A stretch of 15,936 nt of DNA from the NCBI GenBank assembly GCA_036505015.1, contig DASXUC010000149.1:1-15936 (forward strand), given 5' to 3'. The position numbers and the translations under genes are program-made. Positions 1 to 12,657 of this stretch are shown one piece after another. Under the pieces are notes generated by a model. It was not told the DNA's origin, made no database searches, and saw nothing but the letters and a program-made list of their open reading frames with translations. Origin of the DNA: DASXUC01 sp036505015. GTDB lineage: Bacteria > Sysuimicrobiota > Sysuimicrobiia > Sysuimicrobiales > Kaftiobacteriaceae. Every line of letters starts with the position of its first letter. The stretch's first letter is position 1.

Positions 1-22
1 GGCCACGGTCGAGATCAAGTAA
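1..22 (+). CDS. rplL: 50S ribosomal protein L7/L12, last six codons (partial)
   Basis: Reading from base 2, the codons give A-T-V-E-I-K followed by TAA at 20-22. L7/L12 proteins typically end in a stretch such as GA(K/T/E)VE(I/V)K. The position directly upstream of rpoB is where rplL sits in most bacteria. L7/L12 forms the ribosomal stalk that recruits translation factors including EF-G and EF-Tu, whose genes lie at the other end of the window. Only six residues are visible, so the call rests on the tail motif plus synteny; the rest of the gene is outside the window. Confidence 0.72.
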
Positions 23-71
23 GGCCCGTCTAGGTAGTGGGTCGATCTGGATGGCCGCGGCGGCGATCTGT

Positions 72-262
72 CTCGAGGACGGCCCCTCGCGTCGAGTCGG
101 GCGGCTCGGATTGTCACTGCAGGCCTCACGTTCCCTGCCGCGCTCGCCTGCCAATCTGTAGCTACGGATCACGACGGTCTCTTCCGCTGACCGCGACATC
201 GGTGCGGCGATCCTGTGCTTCACGGCCTGCGATATGGTGGCCGCCCCACTCGCCCGCCGCCA
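72..262 (+). repeat. Degenerate dispersed repeat, copy R1, after rplL
   Basis: This stretch aligns by eye with 8047-8257 (R2) and, over its first 39 bases, with the reverse complement of 9773-9811 (R3). Shared blocks include GTCGGGCGG (96-104), GCAGGCCTCACGTTCC (119-134), CGCCTGCCAA (145-154) and TCACGGCCTGCGA (220-232). The gap between the CGCCTGCCAA and TCACGGCC blocks is about 65 bases in both R1 and R2, so the copies are collinear. GCAGGC and GCCTGC inside the unit could form a small hairpin. No coding potential is seen. Whether it is a non-autonomous mobile element or a decayed remnant cannot be told from the sequence. Confidence 0.65.
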
Positions 263-490
263 TGCCCTCTGGTCCGCCCCAGCATCTGCGCGTACCCTCT
301 GTGGGCTGGTGGAGGGCCGCGTGGCGCAGGGCGGGGCCCCGCATGCAGCGTCGCCCAGGAAGCACGGCGCAGGATAGAGCACGCGGTAATGCGGGGGGGC
401 CCGGAGCAGCGTGCCCGGCCGTCGTGCAGGCCGGGTGAGCCCAGCCGATCGTGACGGGGCGAGCCCGAGCGTTACGCTAAGGCCTCGGGG
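263..490. other. Non-coding part of the rplL-rpoB spacer, no gene seen
   Basis: I see no credible gene on either strand. The open frames here have arbitrary, low-complexity translations rich in Arg, Pro and Gly, no recognisable domain, and overlap the repeat. Minor palindromes are present: GCGGGGCCCCGC at 331-342 and AGCGTTACGCT at 468-478. In many Terrabacteria this junction is short or holds an rRNA methyltransferase gene; neither is the case here. Confidence 0.6.
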
Positions 491-491
491 T

Positions 492-522
492 CCCCGGAAA
501 TTTGCGCAGCAAATTTCTGGGG
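492..522 (+). repeat. 14-bp hairpin in the rplL-rpoB spacer
   Basis: CCCCGGAAATTTGC (492-505) pairs with GCAAATTTCTGGGG (509-522) around a GCA loop: 13 Watson-Crick pairs and one G-T pair (496/518). No T-tract follows, so it is not a classical intrinsic terminator. It sits about 95 bases upstream of the rpoB promoter and could act as an attenuator or processing site for read-through from rplJL (an rplL-rpoB attenuator is known in E. coli), or it could be a dispersed palindromic repeat. Confidence 0.7.
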
Positions 523-530
523 TGAGCAGG

Positions 531-592
531 TGAGCCGCCCCAGGGAGCGGAGCGGCCCTCCGCCAGCCTGGCAGAAAACGAGCGGCGGCTCA
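531..592 (+). repeat. Structured block with 9-bp closing stem
   Basis: TGAGCCGCC (531-539) is perfectly complementary to GGCGGCTCA (584-592), enclosing 44 bases that hold further short complementary pieces (AGGG 542-545 with CCCT 555-558, and CCAGCCTGG at 563-571). It starts eight bases after the preceding hairpin, so the two may be coaxial in a read-through rplL-rpoB transcript. Function is unknown. Confidence 0.5.
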
Positions 593-617
593 AACTGCCC
601 CACTACCCTAGGCCCTC

Positions 618-646
618 TTGACTCAGGCAATCCCCCTGAGTATGAT
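618..646 (+). promoter_or_regulatory. Sigma-70-type promoter for rpoBC
   Basis: TTGACT (618-623) and TATGAT (641-646) are separated by exactly 17 bases; each matches the consensus hexamer at five of six positions. The predicted transcription start is near 653, giving an rpoB leader of about 180 nt. The match stands out in this GC-rich spacer and suggests that rpoBC can be transcribed independently of the upstream rplJL operon. Confidence 0.7.
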
Positions 647-764
647 AAAGTTTACGGTTAATTCCCGGGGCAGGGTTGGCGCGGCCCTGTTTCCGCTTTC
701 CCAGACCAGATTATCTACTTGCTCTTTTCCCACGCCAATCGGAGGGTAGGACGCTCGAGGCAGC

Positions 765-824
765 ATGCTGCCCCGCGTGTCGCTATTGCTTTTCGCGCCG
801 CCGTACATCCCGCAGTGGAGGTGA
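765..824 (+). CDS. Possible 19-residue leader peptide upstream of rpoB (speculative)
   Basis: An ATG at 765 opens a 19-codon frame (MLPRVSLLLFAPPYIPQWR) ending at TGA 822-824. That stop lies inside GGAGGTGA (817-824), the presumed ribosome binding site of rpoB, so a ribosome terminating here would occupy it. The start codon lies inside a 14-base palindrome (759-772). Its own Shine-Dalgarno is weak (GAGG at 757-760, four bases away). A short ORF in a leader can occur by chance; the only positive hints are its placement and a PP motif. Confidence 0.2.
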   Translation: MLPRVSLLLFAPPYIPQWR

Positions 825-834
825 AGATCACCCC

Positions 835-7922
<7,088 letters not shown>

Positions 7923-7925
7923 ACC

Positions 7926-7941
7926 GGGTAGGCGGGTAGCG
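7926..7941 (+). repeat. Two octamer units GGGTAGNN after rpoC
   Basis: GGGTAGGC (7926-7933) is followed directly by GGGTAGCG (7934-7941), three bases after the rpoC stop. The unit matches, in opposite orientation, the eight-base repeats between rpsG and fusA (13548-13615). Two units alone would be unremarkable; the match to the other spacer makes it worth recording. Confidence 0.4.
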
Positions 7942-7950
7942 ATGGTAATT

Positions 7951-7973
7951 CCCTCTCCCCTTTGGGGAGAGGG
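7951..7973 (+). terminator. 10-bp hairpin after rpoC (possible terminator or palindromic repeat)
   Basis: CCCTCTCCCC (7951-7960) pairs perfectly with GGGGAGAGGG (7964-7973) around a TTT loop, 28 bases after the rpoC stop. No T-run follows, so the terminator call is tentative. From memory, similar CCCTCTCCCC palindromes followed by CAGGGTGA are widespread intergenic repeats in many bacterial genomes, which is an equally good explanation. Confidence 0.45.
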
Positions 7974-7991
7974 CAGGGTGATGGGGCAGTT

Positions 7992-8015
7992 GGGGACCGC
8001 AGCGTCGCGGTCCCC
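7992..8015 (+). terminator. 9-bp hairpin, second in tandem after rpoC
   Basis: GGGGACCGC (7992-8000) pairs perfectly with GCGGTCCCC (8007-8015) around the loop AGCGTC, followed only by CTT. Together with the hairpin 19 bases upstream it makes a double stem-loop that could end or protect the 3' end of the rpoBC transcript. A canonical U-tract is missing. Confidence 0.4.
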
Positions 8016-8046
8016 CTTGCATACCCTTGGTCCGGGCGCGTCGGGG

Positions 8047-8257
8047 CTCGGGGGCGGCCCTCGCTTCGGGTCGGGCGGCCCGGATTCACCGCAGGCCTCA
8101 CGTTCCTTACGCTCTCGCCTGCCAAACTTCGACGGAGAATTACGGCCTGGGTAGTTCTCGCCGCTGCCTGGCTGGGCCGGACCCGTCCGTCACGGCCTGC
8201 GAAATCTGTTGCCGCCCTCCAACCTGCGCTCGTGGCCGCCCCCTTCGCCCCGCCGCG
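8047..8257 (+). repeat. Degenerate dispersed repeat, copy R2, after rpoC
   Basis: This is a second copy of the repeat at 72-262, in the same orientation and also placed after the stop of a conserved gene. Exact shared blocks include GTCGGGCGG (8070-8078), GCAGGCCTCACGTTCC (8091-8106), CGCCTGCCAA (8116-8125) and TCACGGCCTGCGA (8190-8202). R2 carries roughly 25 extra bases near its end relative to R1, after which both read GTGGCCGCCCC. Its right end runs without a gap into the duplicated rpoC fragment, with CGCCGC shared at the junction. Confidence 0.65.
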
Positions 8258-8377
8258 TCGTTCGAGGAGACCGCGCATGCTGACCGACGCCTCGGCCAAG
8301 GGAAGATCGACCCGCTGATCGGCCTGAAGGAGAACGTGATCATCGGGAAACTCATCCCCGCCGGACCAGGCGAGCTG
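8251..8377 (+). pseudogene. Decayed duplicate of the rpoC 3' end
   Basis: Bases 8251-8364 align with rpoC 7757-7873 at about 90% by hand, with some ten substitutions and two small deletions: two bases in a GC run near 8276 and one G in a G run near 8300. Together these restore frame, so the segment still reads GKIDPLIGLKENVIIGKLI. About half of the substitutions are silent (GGG/GGC, TTG/CTG, ATT/ATC, AAG/AAA, GCC/GCG) and the others are conservative. Similarity fades just past IPAG; the normal end of RpoC is absent and the frame runs on. It has no start and cannot make RpoC. It looks like the displaced end of another rpoC allele left by a recombination or insertion event. An assembly artefact from mixed strains is the main alternative. 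Confidence 0.8.
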
Positions 8378-8399
8378 TTCGGTGTTCGGTACTATGCAA

Positions 8400-8428
8400 T
8401 CGACTCAACACGCGATCCGGAGGATAAT
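8400..8428 (+). promoter_or_regulatory. Candidate promoter for the secreted-protein gene
   Basis: TCGACT (8400-8405) and GATAAT (8423-8428) have a 17-base spacer, matching the sigma-70 consensus at four and five positions respectively. The predicted start near 8435 would give a leader of about 60 nt before the ATG at 8496. The match is moderate and unconfirmed. Confidence 0.35.
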
Positions 8429-8495
8429 CCCGAATACCGACAGAAGGGACCAGTCGAGCTTGAGTATCCAGGAGTTCCCAACGCGGAGGTAGTGA

Positions 8496-9752
8496 ATGAG
8501 ATCGGCCTCCCTGCTCTTCTTTCTCATAACGTTCACCCTCCTGATCCCGCCCCATGGTGAGTGGCCGCGCACGGCAGCCCAAGAGACTGCTGTCACGCTA
8601 TGGACGGGGCAGGCTACCTGGACCCACGAGCATCACGCGGTCGTCGATGAAATCAAAGTAGATTGGCTGCGCACGGTAAAGCTTGACTTTGCCGTCGATA
8701 GCCACCGGCAGGTTGATCCCAAGACGCTGAAGATGTTTCACGGCCTCAACGGCTCGTGGGTCCTTCCACGGGACGGTGGCACGATCACCGTACGGCACGA
8801 GGGCTCTCCCGGATCCGACATGAGGGAAGTTCTCACACCGCGGCTCGAACATGTCGGCGTCTACATGTCTGTTAAGACATGCGCGCCGGAGTTGAGTGCA
8901 CCGGGCGCAGGCCTTCCGGACAACACGGTTCTCCTGAATTCGGTGGCGACCCCGACCGTCGTGTGGAACATACCGCGGCTCGGAGAGCGCCGCCAGAATC
9001 TAGGCCTCGTCATGAAGATCCAATTCCCATACAAATACGATCAGACGGAGTTCAACCCGCCTGAAGCAGAGGTCCCCCAGATGGCGGCGATCGGTGGCAT
9101 TCCAATGCCCACCGGGGCGGCGGCGGCCCTGAACCCTCCGGCGAATCCTGCCAAGATGAAGGTGACGCTCAAGCGCAAGCCGCTTGACCTTAAGTACGAG
9201 CCTTCGAGTTCCGACCAGCTGAAAAACACGGTGCTCAGCGATCGTACTCACGTCACGAATTTCTATGCCACGGGCGCGGGGCAATGGTTTGTCCATGGGA
9301 ATAGCCGTATTCAAGTGATCGTGGACGGGGATGATGCAAGCACGAGTTTCGCCGTTTCTCGATTTCTGACCGATTGGATTCAGCCCATTGACCCGAGTGG
9401 GCGACGGGTTGGGACCCTCAAAGGTGGGGGGTGGAAGCTGGATACCGAGAGGACCAGCGGTGGCTGGATCGATGTTCCAGGAGAAAAGCTGACCCTGTCT
9501 TCCAACAAGTGGCCGCAAGAGCGGTATATGCAAGAGTATCTCGTCGGCGTCAAAGGATTCCCAGAGTTCGGAGGTCTGTACTTCATCGTGGTCGTGGATA
9601 CCAAGCCGAATACCTACCGCGTGCGGATGTATCCGGCCAAGAAGATTACGATCGACGAGTGGTGCGCCATCAAGACTCGAAAGACCCCGTATCAGACGGA
9701 GACCAGCAGCGGAGCGGCCGCCGTCGACTCCGGCTGGCAGGGGGCCCGCTAG
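8496..9752 (+). CDS. Secreted protein of unknown function
   Basis: I do not recognise this 418-residue protein. It begins with a likely Sec signal peptide: Arg at residue 2, a hydrophobic core LLFFLITFTLLI, and a plausible cleavage after TAAQ near residue 29. There is no lipobox, and no other obvious membrane segment. Only two cysteines are present, C129 and C390. A Pro/Ala-rich stretch at about 192-220 separates two regions that look beta-rich; the second contains repeated GGGW/SGGW motifs (310-324). The start is supported by GGAGGT five bases upstream. Codon third positions look less GC-biased than in rpoB/rpoC, suggesting separate origin. It sits between repeat copies R2 and R3 (inverted relative to each other) and next to the rpoC fragment, all signs of an inserted segment. 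An envelope or extracellular location is inferred. Confidence 0.8.
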   Translation: MRSASLLFFLITFTLLIPPHGEWPRTAAQETAVTLWTGQATWTHEHHAVVDEIKVDWLRTVKLDFAVDSHRQVDPKTLKMFHGLNGSWVLPRDGGTITVRHEGSPGSDMREVLTPRLEHVGVYMSVKTCAPELSAPGAGLPDNTVLLNSVATPTVVWNIPRLGERRQNLGLVMKIQFPYKYDQTEFNPPEAEVPQMAAIGGIPMPTGAAAALNPPANPAKMKVTLKRKPLDLKYEPSSSDQLKNTVLSDRTHVTNFYATGAGQWFVHGNSRIQVIVDGDDASTSFAVSRFLTDWIQPIDPSGRRVGTLKGGGWKLDTERTSGGWIDVPGEKLTLSSNKWPQERYMQEYLVGVKGFPEFGGLYFIVVVDTKPNTYRVRMYPAKKITIDEWCAIKTRKTPYQTETSSGAAAVDSGWQGAR

Positions 9753-9772
9753 CCCGTCTCATTTCCAGTCAG

Positions 9773-9811
9773 TCCGAGCCGCCCGACTCCTAGCGAGAGG
9801 CCGCCCCCGAG
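9773..9811 (-). repeat. Partial inverted repeat copy R3
   Basis: The reverse complement of this stretch matches the first 39 bases of R1 (72-110) with about six differences, including an identical 17-base end, and matches R2 at 8047-8084. GGCCGCCCCCGAG (9799-9811) is the exact reverse complement of 8047-8059. Only the left end of the unit is present. It lies 20 bases after the secreted-protein gene and opposes R2, so that gene is flanked by inverted copies. Confidence 0.6.
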
Positions 9812-9866
9812 CACCGTACGGCCCCAACACGCGGAATGTTGTTCGATGGCCCGACGTTCCTGAACA

Positions 9867-9875
9867 TGTTATGGT
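9867..9875 (+). promoter_or_regulatory. Candidate extended -10 element for the MATE gene
   Basis: TGTTATGGT at 9867-9875 fits the extended form TGnTATnnT. I see no good -35 hexamer at the usual distance. It lies 26 bases upstream of the ATG at 9902. Low confidence. Confidence 0.25.
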
Positions 9876-9901
9876 AGTGGGAATTTCACTTGAGGTAATC
9901 G

Positions 9902-11371
9902 ATGGCAGAACAGATCCCTGACCAGTACGAATCTACCGCCGAGGCGATCTCTCCCGGAACCATCGGTGTCGCCGCTCCTGAGCAATCTCCAGGATTCTGG
10001 AAGGCGCTCCGCGATGCCGTGCGCGGATCGTCCCTCGACTACACGACCGCGCCCATCGGCCGGGCGATCTTCATGCTCGCCGTCCCCATGGTCCTGGAAA
10101 TGATGATGGAGTCGATCTTCGCCGTCGCCGACGTCTTCTGGGTGTCGCGCCTCGGAGCGGACGCGGTCGCTACGGTCGGGCTGACCGAGTCGATGCTCAC
10201 GCTGATCTACACGCTGGCGATGGGGCTGTCGATCGGGGCGATGGCGCTGGTGGCCCGCCGGGTCGGCGAACGCAACCTGGACGGGGCGGCCCGCGCGGGG
10301 GTGCAGGCCGTGGCCATGGCCGTGGTCATCTCCGTCGTCATCGGGGTGCTTGGAGTGCGCTACGCGGCCGACCTGCTCACCGTGATGGGTGCCTCGCCGG
10401 CGGTCGTCGCACGGGGCGCCACGTTCACGCGCGTCATGCTCGGCGGCAACATCGTTATCGTCCTGTTGTTCGTAATCAATGCAATCTTCCGGGGCGCCGG
10501 CGATGCGGCGATCGCCATGCGCGTGCTGTGGTTCGGGAACGCGATCAACATCGTGCTCGGTCCAATGCTCATCTTCGGCGTCGGGCCATTTCCTCAGTTG
10601 GGGGTGACCGGGGCGGCCGTGGCGACCACCATCGGCCGTGGGTTGGCCGTCGGCGTCCAGATCCTGGCGTTGAGCCGGGGGCGCAGCCGGATCAAGCTGC
10701 CGATTCGGGCAATCAAACTCCACCTGCAGACCATGCTGACCCTGCTGCGATTGTCGGGGCCCGCGTCGTTTCAGGTCATGGTGGGCATGGCGAGCTACGT
10801 GGGGCTGGTACGGATCATCGCCTCGTTCGGCAGCGCGGCGCTGGCCGGCTACACGATTGCGTTCCGGCTGGTCATCTTCGCGCTGCTCCCATCGTGGGGC
10901 ATCAGTAATGCCGCGGCGACCATGGTCGGGCAGAACCTGGGAGCCCGCAAGCCCGACCGCGCGGAGCGGGCGGTGTGGCAATCCGCCTTCTACAACCTGC
11001 TCTTTCTGGGGACGATCGGCGCGGTCTTTCTGCTCTTCGCACCGCAGATCATCGGACTCTTCAGCGGCGATCCGGCCGTGCACCGCTACGGCGTGTGGGG
11101 CCTGCGCATCGTCAGCGCGGGATTCCTCTTCTATGCCTACGGCATGGTCCTCACCCAGTCGTTCAACGGCGCCGGCGACACGTGGACCCCGACCGTGATC
11201 AACCTGTTTGTTTTCTGGCTGTTCGAGTTGCCGGTTGCGTACGTCCTTGCGACGCACACCAGCCTGGGGCCGCTGGGAGTGTTCACGGCGATGGCCATCT
11301 CGTATTCGACCCTGGCGGTAATCAGTGCCGTTGTCTTCAGGCGCGGCAAGTGGAAGCTGAAGACCGTCTAG
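9902..11371 (+). CDS. MATE-family multidrug/cation efflux transporter
   Basis: This 489-residue inner-membrane protein has about twelve hydrophobic segments in two homologous halves, the usual MATE plan. Family hallmarks are visible: the first helix region AVPMVLEMMMESIFAVADVFWVSRLG, then GLSIGAMALVARRVGE and IFRGAGDA in the N half, and the equivalents MVGQNLGARKPDRAE and SFNGAGDT in the C half. MATE proteins export organic cations, drugs or metabolites using a sodium or proton gradient; the substrate cannot be read from sequence. A hydrophilic N-terminal extension of about 50 residues precedes the first helix. The ATG is supported by GAGG six bases upstream (9892-9895). The dinB-like gene follows 79 bases after the stop in the same direction, so the two could be co-transcribed. 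The gene is accessory in this locus and interrupts the rpoC-ybxF synteny. Confidence 0.93.
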   Translation: MAEQIPDQYESTAEAISPGTIGVAAPEQSPGFWKALRDAVRGSSLDYTTAPIGRAIFMLAVPMVLEMMMESIFAVADVFWVSRLGADAVATVGLTESMLTLIYTLAMGLSIGAMALVARRVGERNLDGAARAGVQAVAMAVVISVVIGVLGVRYAADLLTVMGASPAVVARGATFTRVMLGGNIVIVLLFVINAIFRGAGDAAIAMRVLWFGNAINIVLGPMLIFGVGPFPQLGVTGAAVATTIGRGLAVGVQILALSRGRSRIKLPIRAIKLHLQTMLTLLRLSGPASFQVMVGMASYVGLVRIIASFGSAALAGYTIAFRLVIFALLPSWGISNAAATMVGQNLGARKPDRAERAVWQSAFYNLLFLGTIGAVFLLFAPQIIGLFSGDPAVHRYGVWGLRIVSAGFLFYAYGMVLTQSFNGAGDTWTPTVINLFVFWLFELPVAYVLATHTSLGPLGVFTAMAISYSTLAVISAVVFRRGKWKLKTV

Positions 11372-11450
11372 GCCAAGGGCTTCGCGGGGAGGTGCCGTCG
11401 TGGAGTCGTACGATGCAGGGTTTTGCCGATAGAGGAGGAGGGCGAATGTG

Positions 11451-12017
11451 ATGACGGTGAGGGGGTTAGCGATCGTTCCGCTGGACGGCTACGATCCCGA
11501 GATCGGCAGCTGGCTGTGGGCGCTGCAGGACGTGCGGCGCCGGTATACCACGCGCCTGGTCAAGGATCTTGACGAGCGCCTGGTCGATTGGGAGGGACCG
11601 GATGGGCAGGAAAATGCCATCGGCTCGCTCCTCTACCACATCGCCCTTGTCGAGATGGGCTGGCTGTACGGAGACCTGATGCAGATGCCGGACCTTCCGC
11701 CGGTGGTCAAACCAGACTTTCCGTTCCCCAGCAGAGAACCGGACCGCAACCACCTGACCCGCGTGCTCGGCGTTCCGCTCAGCGAGCACATCGCCCGTCT
11801 CGACCGCAGCCGCGAGGTCTTCCTCAAGGAGTTCGAGGGGATCTCGCCGGACGATTGGCGGCGCCTGCGCCGCCCGCCAGACTTCGAAGAGGTTAACTAC
11901 GAGGTCACCCCCGAGTGGGCGGTGTTCCACCTCGTGGAGCATGAGGCCGGGCACGCGTTCCAGATCAGTTCGTTGAAGGCCCGCGGCAACCGGCTCATCG
12001 CAGCCGGACAGCTCTGA
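11451..12017 (+). CDS. DinB-like four-helix metal-binding protein
   Basis: The 188-residue product fits the DinB/YfiT-like superfamily of small four-helix bundles that bind a divalent metal through three histidines. Candidate ligands are H63 in LLYHIALVE and H164 and H168 in HLVEHEAGHAFQI, a typical C-terminal DinB motif. Biochemically known relatives include thiol S-transferases and maleylpyruvate isomerase-type enzymes, but most members, including DNA-damage-induced DinB of Bacillus, have no assigned reaction, so only the family is called. A run AGGAGGAGGG (11433-11442) is a strong Shine-Dalgarno. GTG 11448 directly precedes ATG 11451 in frame and either could be used; I prefer the ATG. It follows the MATE gene by 79 bases. 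The protein is soluble with no signal peptide. Confidence 0.85.
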   Translation: MTVRGLAIVPLDGYDPEIGSWLWALQDVRRRYTTRLVKDLDERLVDWEGPDGQENAIGSLLYHIALVEMGWLYGDLMQMPDLPPVVKPDFPFPSREPDRNHLTRVLGVPLSEHIARLDRSREVFLKEFEGISPDDWRRLRRPPDFEEVNYEVTPEWAVFHLVEHEAGHAFQISSLKARGNRLIAAGQL

Positions 12018-12081
12018 AAGAGTAATCGGGCCGGATTGGCCGCATCGACCGGCGCTCCACGGTTTCCCTGTCGACGACCAC

Positions 12082-12110
12082 TTGCGCCGGAATACCTGCA
12101 ATGTTACAAT
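12082..12110 (+). promoter_or_regulatory. Strong extended -10 promoter for ybxF/str cluster
   Basis: TTGCGC (12082-12087) and TACAAT (12105-12110) are 17 bases apart, and TGT immediately precedes the -10, giving TGTTACAAT (extended -10). The -10 matches the consensus at five of six positions. Transcription would be expected to start seven or eight bases downstream, at 12117-12118, which is the first base of the ybxF GTG start codon. Confidence 0.65.
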
Positions 12111-12117
12111 TTTCTGC

Positions 12118-12390
12118 GTGCCCAATGAGGCTGAAACCGCGCTGGAGCGTCTACGCGGGGCTGAGTTCAAGGCCGTCGGCGCGAACCAGACGGCGCGGGC
12201 GGTCGGCAAGGGTCAGGCCCAGGTGGTATTTGTGGCCAAGGACGCCGACCGCCGGGTTATCGACGGCGTGCTGAACGCCGCCAGGGAGCGGGGTCTCGAG
12301 GTCATCGAGGTCGACTCCCGCAAGAGTCTCGGCCGGGCATGCGGGATCGCGGTCGGCACCGCCGCCGCAGCCATACTCTCGTCCCAGTAG
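12118..12390 (+). CDS. ybxF: L7Ae-family K-turn RNA-binding protein (YbxF-like)
   Basis: This 90-residue protein matches the bacterial L7Ae/YbxF family, which binds kink-turn motifs in RNA. Visible hallmarks are KAVGANQTARAVGKGQAQVV, FVAKDAD and the C-terminal LGRACGIAVGTAAAAI, closely parallel to B. subtilis YbxF (KACGIEVGAAAVAI). Position between rpoC and rpsL is also as in B. subtilis, though here three other genes intervene on the rpoC side. I chose GTG 12118 because it is the first sensible start for the family; the frame is open to TTG 12082, but that stretch is the promoter itself. No Shine-Dalgarno precedes the GTG, and the promoter spacing predicts a leaderless mRNA. The 267-nt spacer to rpsL is long for a single operon. 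Confidence 0.88.
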   Translation: MPNEAETALERLRGAEFKAVGANQTARAVGKGQAQVVFVAKDADRRVIDGVLNAARERGLEVIEVDSRKSLGRACGIAVGTAAAAILSSQ

Positions 12391-12405
12391 GACCTGGAAG
12401 GACAC

Positions 12406-12434
12406 GGCGCGCCCGCCGCGGGGCGCCTCTTCCT
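12406..12434 (+). terminator. Possible intrinsic terminator after ybxF
   Basis: GGCGC-G-CCCG (12406-12415) pairs with CGGGGCGCC (12419-12427) around CCG, nine pairs with one bulged G, followed by the pyrimidine-rich TCTTCCT. It begins 16 bases after the ybxF stop. The T-tract is short and interrupted, so termination may be partial, allowing some read-through into rpsL. Confidence 0.45.
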
Positions 12435-12481
12435 CGCAGAATCGGGGCGGCCACCACAGCGATTGCGGCCCGCCCTTCCGA

Positions 12482-12523
12482 TGCGCCGCAGGGCACCGCA
12501 CCTCCGGTGCCGCGTATGGCGCA
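12482..12523 (+). repeat. Two-tier hairpin in the ybxF-rpsL spacer
   Basis: The outer stem TGCGCC (12482-12487) pairs with GGCGCA (12518-12523). The inner stem GGCACCG (12492-12498) pairs with CGGTGCC (12505-12511) around CACCTC. An internal loop of 4 and 6 bases separates the stems, so 13 perfect pairs lie on one axis. It could be a regulatory leader of the str operon or an unrelated palindrome; it matches no ribosomal-protein leader that I know. Confidence 0.45.
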
Positions 12524-12594
12524 GCGCAACTGAATTACTCGATCAGCAGCGATAACCCGGTCGGTCTGAGGCCGCGGAATCGCGCCATTCCCGA

Positions 12595-12620
12595 GGCCCG
12601 GCGAGGCCGGGTCCTTGGTT
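12595..12620 (+). terminator. Possible attenuator hairpin upstream of rpsL
   Basis: GGCCCGGC (12595-12602) pairs with GCCGGGTC (12606-12613) around GAG: eight pairs including one G-T. It is followed by CTTGGTT and further T-rich sequence (TGTTCTGTG). It lies about 45 bases upstream of the rpsL start, within the presumed leader. I saw no convincing promoter between it and ybxF, so it may modulate read-through into the str operon. Confidence 0.35.
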
Positions 12621-12657
12621 GTTCTGTGTCGGAAGAGACGGTTCACAGGGGGTAGGA

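Noticed and set aside
37..438. Open frame of 133 codons after rplL
   Set aside because: It overlaps repeat R1, has no ribosome binding site, and encodes low-complexity Arg/Pro/Gly-rich sequence.
676..834. N-terminal extension of rpoB from ATG 676
   Set aside because: The 53 extra residues do not resemble RpoB, the stretch lies within the promoter-proximal leader, and GTG 835 has a strong Shine-Dalgarno and the expected N-terminus.
8027..8560. Open frame of 177 codons across R2 and the rpoC fragment
   Set aside because: It joins repeat sequence to a frameshifted rpoC remnant and overlaps the start of the secreted-protein gene; it is open by chance and composition.
9869..11257. Open frame of 462 codons on the - strand opposite the MATE gene
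   Set aside because: The translation is very rich in Asp, His, Arg, Gln and Gly, typical of an antisense shadow of a hydrophobic membrane protein.
12082..12117. Upstream TTG start for ybxF
   Set aside because: The 12 extra codons coincide with the -35 and -10 promoter elements and do not match the family N-terminus; GTG 12118 is preferred.
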